From assembly GCA_002303765.1 (NCBI GenBank), contig DBCB01000230.1, positions 1 to 7,377 on the forward strand: DNA of 7,377 nucleotides, read 5' to 3'. The stretch is from Planctomycetaceae bacterium UBA969. Its GTDB lineage: Bacteria; Planctomycetota; Planctomycetia; Gemmatales; Gemmataceae. The first letter of the stretch is position 1. The number at the start of each line of letters is the position of its first letter. Below, one piece after another: positions 1 through 4,727 of this stretch. A program made the translations under genes and the position numbers. The notes below the pieces were generated by a model. That model ran no database searches. It was not told the origin of the DNA and saw nothing but the letters and a program-made list of their open reading frames with translations.

Positions 1-1
1 C

Positions 2-64
2 GAAAAGTTCCGAGTTGGATTTGCGATTGCAGCTTTTTTTGGGTCAACATTTTCAGCTTTTGCA
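2..64 (+). other. Signal peptide coding segment (partial) of the barrel protein
   Basis: Translation in the frame of the downstream gene gives a basic start (EKFR), a hydrophobic core (VGFAIAAFFGSTFS) and the end AFA followed by Glu-Ile-Glu. Ala at -3 and -1 is a textbook signal peptidase I site, predicted after visible residue 21. The true initiator should lie only a few codons left of the window edge. This places the product in the Sec export pathway. Confidence 0.8.
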
Positions 65-1294
65 GAAATTGAACCTTTAATTATGCCAGCCCCTCTTGAG
101 GCTGTCCCTGTGGAACCGGTTAAACCTACTGTGGAGCAAGTTAAATTAAAAGACTCAGAAACCACGGATGGAAAGCCTTTTGTGCTGCCCATTCCTGCTG
201 ATTTGCTAAAAAACAAATCAAAACCTACGGATGATCTAGCCCCACCACCTATTACGCCTCCAATTTCAATCATTCCTGGCGATAAAGATAATGTTCTTAA
301 AAACAGTATCGCTAAACCGGTCTCTGAAATTAAAACAGTTGAAACCGGGGTGACTGCTGGCTCAATTGAAACAAAGGAAGCCACTTCAGAATATTTAGAG
401 TCTGAAAGAAATGGCAAAAGTTACAAGCTTGAAGGTTTGTTTATGACTGGTGAATACCTTTTGGTAAAACCCAGACGTGATGCTTTTGATTTTGCAATTA
501 CTTCGAGTGATAGGCTTGGTGTAATCAATGGCAACCTTAATTCGCTTGACTGGGAAACCCGTAGCGCTTTTCGGGTTGGATTGGGGTACCAATTTGCTGA
601 TGGCTGGGATGCTAGTGTAAATTATTTTTACCTGCATTCTAATGCGTCCTCTTCTTTAGCTGCGCCAAACGGCGGCGCGCTTTACGCCACCCTTACCAAT
701 AATACTTTCGATGATGTTTCTACAGCTTCTGCTATGGGAAACCTCGATATGAATGTCATTGATATCGATGTAGGTCGCACTTACAGAGCAGCAGATAACT
801 TCAATTTTAGGTTTACAGGTGGTGGTAGAGTTACATGGATTGAGCAGCAGTTTAGCGCTATTTACAACGGTGGAACTCTTGGCGCAGTCAATGATTTTGT
901 AAGTAGCCCTGTTAATTTCACGGGCGCTGGTTTAACTGCTGGCGGTGAAGGTACTTATGCATTAAATAAACATTTTGGGCTTTATGCTAGGGGGAAAGTT
1001 GCACTCCTTAGTGGAACTTTCAATAATAATTTGACTGAAACCAATGGGAATGGTGCAACCACTTTTTACAATATCAGTAATAAATATCACGAAGTTGTTC
1101 CGGTGTTAGAAACCGGGGTGGGTGCAGTTCTTACCAAGGATCATATGCATTTTAAAGTTGGTTATGAACTCTATAATTATTTCAACATGGTTGATAGTTT
1201 AGATTTCCAATCTTTAAGTTTTGGAAAACCCTCGAAGAGATTGAGTGATTTGAGCCTTGAAGCGTTATCTATTCAATTTGGTTTGACTTTTTAA
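2..1294 (+). CDS. Secreted outer-membrane beta-barrel protein, Lpg1974/BBP7-like (5' partial)
   Basis: The reading frame is open to the left edge and ends at TAA 1292-1294, giving 430 visible residues. The first in-frame ATG (base 83) is not the start: the 27 codons before it are in frame and encode the end of a signal peptide. Residues 22-144 are a low-complexity, Pro/Lys/Glu-rich stretch (for example DDLAPPPITPPISIIPG), probably a periplasmic linker. From about residue 145 (GLFMTGEYLLVKPRRDAF) to the end, the sequence alternates short aromatic/hydrophobic strands with Gly/Asn-rich turns. It contains VGLGYQFADGWDASVNYFY and finishes with the strand SIQFGLTF, whose terminal Phe is typical of barrels inserted by BamA. 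This pattern resembles the Lpg1974/BBP7 porin-like families that are abundant in planctomycetes. The inferred role is an outer-membrane structural or pore protein; substrate unknown. The secreted-barrel call is firm, the exact family less so. A terminator follows it. Confidence 0.85.
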   Translation, partial: EKFRVGFAIAAFFGSTFSAFAEIEPLIMPAPLEAVPVEPVKPTVEQVKLKDSETTDGKPFVLPIPADLLKNKSKPTDDLAPPPITPPISIIPGDKDNVLKNSIAKPVSEIKTVETGVTAGSIETKEATSEYLESERNGKSYKLEGLFMTGEYLLVKPRRDAFDFAITSSDRLGVINGNLNSLDWETRSAFRVGLGYQFADGWDASVNYFYLHSNASSSLAAPNGGALYATLTNNTFDDVSTASAMGNLDMNVIDIDVGRTYRAADNFNFRFTGGGRVTWIEQQFSAIYNGGTLGAVNDFVSSPVNFTGAGLTAGGEGTYALNKHFGLYARGKVALLSGTFNNNLTETNGNGATTFYNISNKYHEVVPVLETGVGAVLTKDHMHFKVGYELYNYFNMVDSLDFQSLSFGKPSKRLSDLSLEALSIQFGLTF

Positions 1295-1320
1295 AGATGC
1301 AACAAAGCGGATTATAATCG

Positions 1321-1357
1321 AAAAGCTGGTGGGAAAAAGCTTCCCGCCAGCTTTTTT
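1321..1357 (+). terminator. Rho-independent terminator after the barrel gene
   Basis: The left arm 1321-1335 (AAAAGCTGGTGGGAA) pairs with the right arm 1341-1355 (TTCCCGCCAGCTTTT) over 15 base pairs with one G-U wobble and a 5-base loop (AAAGC). The T-tract runs 1352-1357. It begins 27 bases after the stop codon of the barrel gene. The A-tract on the left arm gives some T-richness on the opposite strand, but no minus-strand gene is near, so the plus strand is the meaningful orientation. The rest of the 133-base gap (1295-1427) shows no gene and only weak promoter resemblance (TTGCTG at 1382, TTAAAT at 1405, spacer 17). Confidence 0.85.
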
Positions 1358-1427
1358 GTTTGTTAGTCTGTTGAAACGTTTTTGCTGTATGGTCGAAAGT
1401 GGGCTTAAATAAGAGAAAAGCTTTTTG

Positions 1428-3224
1428 ATGCTTCATTTTACGGTTGTTTATAATGGGCAAGTCACTGAGGTTGATCACTCAGGTGGCCCATTTGAGATTG
1501 GTCGAGGCCCGCAAAGAGAGAATATTGCGCGCCATACCGTGATGGATTCTTATGTTTCCGGAAATCATGTCAGAATTGAACAATTCGATCTTGTGAAAAT
1601 AAGAATTTTAAATCTTAGTCAAAGAAATTCTATCCGGCTTGATAATGGGGCCTCTGTAAATATAGGTGACTCTACCCAAATTTCCTTGCCAATAACCTTG
1701 TTTATTGGTGAAACCAGTGTCAAAATCGATTTTATTCCCGATGAAGATGAGGACGAATTGGGCGGGGAAGATGAAGCACTGTTAGAGTCCATGGAATCTG
1801 CGATAACTCTTAGCCCGGGGCAGTCTTCTGGTAGTCTTCTCGATTTAGGCCAGTCCCCCAGCCCTGAAAAACTTGCAGTTTGGTTTGAAACTTTGATTGC
1901 AGTTCAAAAATCTGCTAGTGGCTCCTTAGAATTCTTTCAAGATACTGCACAAGCTGTTGTGGACTTGATCGGTTTGGATCGTGGCTTGGTCTTGATGATT
2001 AAAAATGGAAGGTGGATGGTTCAGGCCCGTTTTCCAGATGAGGATGTTGAGCATCGTGAGTTTAGTATGTCAGTGCTAGGTAAAATAGCTAAAGATAGAA
2101 AAACTTTTTATCAAAGCGGCGCTAACCTTCAGAATGAAAGTGAAAGTGTGATGGGAATTGAAGCGGTTATCGCTTCACCCATTTTTGATAAAGCAGATAA
2201 TGTGGTAGGTGCAATATATGGCGTGCGTAATAAAATAACTGCGGGATCGGGTGCGAATATTGGGGTGAATCCCCTTGAGGCGCAAATCGTTCAACTCTTG
2301 GCAAGTTCTGTGGGTGCTGGTCTAGCTAGGCAAGAGCAGGAAGCTGAAGCTGGGCGTTTGCGGGTTCAGTTTGAACAGTTTTTTTCTGCAGACCTTGCAC
2401 GTGAGTTGCAGAAAAACCCAAAGCTCCTTGAGGGGCATGAATCTGAAATCACTGTGCTTTTTACAGATATCCGGGGCTTTTCTCGGATTTCTGAATCCCT
2501 TAATCCGAGGGAAACTTGTAATCTTGTTGCTGATGTTATGGAAGAACTTACCTCTTGTGTTATGGCTTTCGATGGGGTGGTGGTTAATTATTCAGGCGAT
2601 GGAATTATGGCGATGTGGAATGCCCCTGCGCCTCAGTCTGATCATGCAATCAAGGCCTGCAAAGCAGCGTTGGCAATGGTTGCTCGGATGCCTTCAGTCC
2701 AGGAACGCTGGAAGAATAAGGTTTCACTTCCGGTTAAGGTGGGGATTGGTATCAATACCGGAATGGCTTTGTGTGGAAACACCGGTAGTAAGATGAAGTT
2801 TCAGTATGGTGCGCTGGGTCATACCGTCAATCTAGCAAGTCGTATTGAAGGTGCTACTAAAGTAATGGGTGTACCTATTTTGATCAGTGGTTTTACGAAA
2901 AAATTAGTAGGCTCAGCTTTTGCAACTCGAAAATTAAGAAAAATAAGGGTTATTGGGATTAACGAACCTGTAGATATTTATCAACTTCATGCTGAAGTTT
3001 CTTCAATCGAATGGAGAAGTGATGCTGATATTTATGAATCAGCTTTAAAGCATTACGAAGCCAGCGAATTTGGCCCAGCCTGTCGGGATTTATATCCGCT
3101 CATTGCTAATCACAGTGAAAATTATGATACCGCCTCTTTAAGCCTTATGGCAAAATCAATCGAGTACCTTCGTAAGCCACCGTTACCCTCTTTTAATGGC
3201 GTAGAAGATCTAGAATCGAAATAG
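1428..3224 (+). CDS. FHA-GAF-class III adenylate/guanylate cyclase
   Basis: This is a 598-residue cytoplasmic signalling enzyme predicted to make a cyclic nucleotide from an NTP; no signal peptide or membrane segment is visible. Residues 3-101 form an FHA phosphothreonine-binding domain, with Gly25-Arg26 (FEIGRG), Ser44 and His47 (SGNH) and Asn62 (NLSQRN). An acidic, Ser-rich linker follows (about 104-146), then a GAF-type sensor domain (about 148-300), a short helical Gln/Glu-rich connector (300-330), and the cyclase domain (about 338-520). Both metal aspartates are present: Asp347 in FTDIRGFS and Asp391 in YSGDG. So are the transition-state Asn468 and Arg472 in HTVNLASR. The purine-specifying positions look non-canonical, Asn387 and Gly461, so the product cannot be assigned to cAMP or cGMP. 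The helical C-terminal tail (525-580) resembles a TPR-like repeat. ATG 1428 is preferred to the adjacent TTG 1425; the only Shine-Dalgarno-like sequence is a weak AAGAGA at 1411. The propeller gene follows after 36 bases. Confidence 0.93.
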   Translation: MLHFTVVYNGQVTEVDHSGGPFEIGRGPQRENIARHTVMDSYVSGNHVRIEQFDLVKIRILNLSQRNSIRLDNGASVNIGDSTQISLPITLFIGETSVKIDFIPDEDEDELGGEDEALLESMESAITLSPGQSSGSLLDLGQSPSPEKLAVWFETLIAVQKSASGSLEFFQDTAQAVVDLIGLDRGLVLMIKNGRWMVQARFPDEDVEHREFSMSVLGKIAKDRKTFYQSGANLQNESESVMGIEAVIASPIFDKADNVVGAIYGVRNKITAGSGANIGVNPLEAQIVQLLASSVGAGLARQEQEAEAGRLRVQFEQFFSADLARELQKNPKLLEGHESEITVLFTDIRGFSRISESLNPRETCNLVADVMEELTSCVMAFDGVVVNYSGDGIMAMWNAPAPQSDHAIKACKAALAMVARMPSVQERWKNKVSLPVKVGIGINTGMALCGNTGSKMKFQYGALGHTVNLASRIEGATKVMGVPILISGFTKKLVGSAFATRKLRKIRVIGINEPVDIYQLHAEVSSIEWRSDADIYESALKHYEASEFGPACRDLYPLIANHSENYDTASLSLMAKSIEYLRKPPLPSFNGVEDLESK

Positions 3225-3247
3225 TCAGCAAGTATTATAAAGCAGGT

Positions 3248-3253
3248 AAGGAG
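3248..3253 (+). promoter_or_regulatory. Ribosome binding site of the beta-propeller gene
   Basis: AAGGAG lies 7 bases upstream of ATG 3261, an ideal spacing, and fixes that start. It is the clearest Shine-Dalgarno sequence in the window; the other two visible starts have only weak ones. It sits in the short gap after the cyclase stop codon, which supports cotranscription of the two genes. Confidence 0.8.
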
Positions 3254-3260
3254 ACCACGG

Positions 3261-4640
3261 ATGTTCCGATGCACACAATTGGCTTTTGTTGCAGTTTTAT
3301 CTTTTGTTTTTTTAATGATAAACCCGGGTATTAGTTTTAGCGCTGACCCACAAAACGAAGCGTTGCCCGATGATTTAGGAACCAGAAAATTCGGAGCCGA
3401 TTGGGAATCGTTTCTGGGAAAAAATGCTAATAGTTACTCACCTGAAAAAGGGATTGCCCCTTGGCCTGCTTCGGGTCCTAAAATCCTTTGGGGAGCTCGA
3501 ATGGCAGAGGGCTATTCCATGCCCGCTATCAGTAGAGGCAGGGCCTTCCTTTTTGATCAAGCTAAAGGTACCGCTAGGTTACGTTGCTGTAATAGTGAAA
3601 ACGGCAAAGAATTATGGTCTTTTACTTACGATTCTGACTACCAAGATTTGTATGGCTACAGCAATGGCCCACGTTGCTATCCTGTGGTTGATGGCGCACG
3701 CGTTTATATCCTTGGCCCTGAAGGCCTGCTTCATTGCATTAATATTGCCAATGGCAAAGTGCTATGGAAAATCAATACGGTTGCTGATTTTAACGTGGTT
3801 CAAAATTTCTTTGGCGTTGGAAGTACCCCTACTATTGATGGGGAACTTCTTCTGGTTCCTGTTGGTGGCAGCCACAAGGGCAGTGACAAAAATGATTTTT
3901 CCCAACTCAAGGGAAATGGTAGTGCGGTTGTTGCTTTTAATAAATACACTGGCAAGATTGTTTATCAGTTTTCAAATGAGCTTGCTAGTTATTCCAGCCC
4001 CCTGATTGCGACAATTGAAAACAGGAAATATGGATTGCATCTTGCAAGGGGTGGTTTGATTGGCTTTGAGCCTGCAACTGGAAAGCAGGATTTCTTTTTC
4101 CCTTGGCGTTCCAGAACTCTTGAGAGTGTCAATGCTGCAACTCCTGTTGTTGTTGGGAATAAGATTTTTATCTCCGAAACTTATGGCCCTGGTTCAGCAT
4201 TATTGGAAGTTAACAAGGGTGCAGTTAAGGTTCTTTGGGATGATGAAACCCGGGGGCGCGATAAAGCCATGTTGGCGCATTGGAATACGCCGATTCATGT
4301 TGATGGTTTTATTTATGGTTCGAGCGGTAGGCATAAATCAAACGCTGAACTTCGTTGCATCGAATTAAACACAGGGAAGGTTAAATGGTCGGTGCCAGAA
4401 CTTACTCGATGCTCTTTGTTGCAGGTTGACGGTCATTTTATTTGTCAGGCAGAGGATGGGATGCTGTATTTAATTAAAATAAACCCTGAAAAGTTTGAGA
4501 AGGTGTCTGTCGCTTCGCTCTCTGCCAATGGGGTTTCCTTGCTTCAGGAACCATGTTGGAGCGCCCCTGTTTTGGCGCATGGGCTTTTGTATGTTCGTGG
4601 TAGAAATACCCTGATTTGCATTGACCTGATGCAGCAATGA
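3261..4640 (+). CDS. Secreted PQQ-like (quinoprotein-type) beta-propeller protein
   Basis: This 459-residue protein has an N-terminal signal peptide: a basic/polar start (MFRCTQ), a hydrophobic core at 7-20, and cleavage near Ser27-Ala28 (ISFSA before DPQ). The mature part opens with WESFLGKNANSYSPEKGI and WPASGPKILW, the usual N-terminal strands of planctomycete PQQ-like repeat proteins. Blade motifs of the form (N/E)xxxGKxxW recur at 111-119, 161-169, 227-235, 270-278, 318-326 and 368-376, some with Tyr, Phe or a degenerate Gly-Lys step. Other family-typical segments are YGYSNGPRCYPVVDG (131-145) and VVQNFFGVGSTPTIDG (179-194). It probably folds as a 7- or 8-bladed propeller in the periplasm or another extracytoplasmic space. 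No PQQ-dehydrogenase catalytic signature was recognised, so a binding or scaffold role is as likely as an oxidoreductase one. Nine cysteines remain after signal removal. The gene follows the cyclase gene closely and precedes a c-type-cytochrome-like gene. Confidence 0.93.
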   Translation: MFRCTQLAFVAVLSFVFLMINPGISFSADPQNEALPDDLGTRKFGADWESFLGKNANSYSPEKGIAPWPASGPKILWGARMAEGYSMPAISRGRAFLFDQAKGTARLRCCNSENGKELWSFTYDSDYQDLYGYSNGPRCYPVVDGARVYILGPEGLLHCINIANGKVLWKINTVADFNVVQNFFGVGSTPTIDGELLLVPVGGSHKGSDKNDFSQLKGNGSAVVAFNKYTGKIVYQFSNELASYSSPLIATIENRKYGLHLARGGLIGFEPATGKQDFFFPWRSRTLESVNAATPVVVGNKIFISETYGPGSALLEVNKGAVKVLWDDETRGRDKAMLAHWNTPIHVDGFIYGSSGRHKSNAELRCIELNTGKVKWSVPELTRCSLLQVDGHFICQAEDGMLYLIKINPEKFEKVSVASLSANGVSLLQEPCWSAPVLAHGLLYVRGRNTLICIDLMQQ

Positions 4641-4656
4641 TTCAGCCTATTTGCGG

Positions 4657-4686
4657 TTGGATTTTCACCATTCGTACGGTTATAAT
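4657..4686 (+). promoter_or_regulatory. Candidate sigma-70-type promoter upstream of the PSCyt1-DUF1549 gene
   Basis: In the 87-base gap between the propeller stop and the next start there is a perfect -10 hexamer TATAAT at 4681-4686. Upstream, TTGGAT at 4657-4662 matches the first three bases of a -35 box with an 18-base spacer. Transcription would start about 35 bases before ATG 4728. The -35 is poor and the region is AT-rich, so a chance match is possible. If real, the cytochrome-like gene can be expressed apart from the upstream pair. Confidence 0.3.
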
Positions 4687-4727
4687 ATTAATTGGTTCTT
4701 TTCCCACCTGTTAACCATGGGGTGGTC

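Noticed and set aside
395..637. Minus-strand open frame of 80 codons inside the barrel gene
   Set aside because: Antisense to a clearly coding, signal-peptide-bearing gene; no recognisable domain and no supporting start context.
341..1120. Direct repeat of 12 bases, GAAACCGGGGTG, at 341-352 and 1109-1120
   Set aside because: Both copies encode Glu-Thr-Gly-Val in the same frame and are isolated; no flanking similarity or mobile-element context.
1311..1319. Palindrome GATTATAATC just before the terminator (1310-1319)
   Set aside because: Ten AT-rich bases between a stop codon and a terminator; likely chance, with no second operator-like copy.
1371..1410. Promoter for the cyclase gene (TTGAAA 1371, or TTGCTG 1382 with TTAAAT 1405)
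   Set aside because: TTGAAA has no -10 at a proper distance. The second pair has correct spacing but only 3/6 and 4/6 matches and would leave a leader of about ten bases.
1269..1478. Minus-strand open frame of 69 codons across the terminator and the cyclase start
   Set aside because: It would run through the terminator hairpin and overlap the FHA-coding start; its protein is Lys/Phe-rich and unrecognisable.
1822..1840. Short repeat AGTCTTCT at 1822-1829 and 1833-1840
   Set aside because: Falls in the low-complexity Ser-rich linker of the cyclase and is too short to be significant.
2371..2796. Plus-strand frame overlapping the cyclase domain
   Set aside because: Shadow of the cyclase catalytic region, where the main frame carries all conserved motifs.
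3424..4368. Two plus-strand frames (3424-4005 and 4060-4368) inside the propeller gene
   Set aside because: Leu-rich out-of-frame translations of the propeller sequence; the main frame has regular blade repeats throughout.
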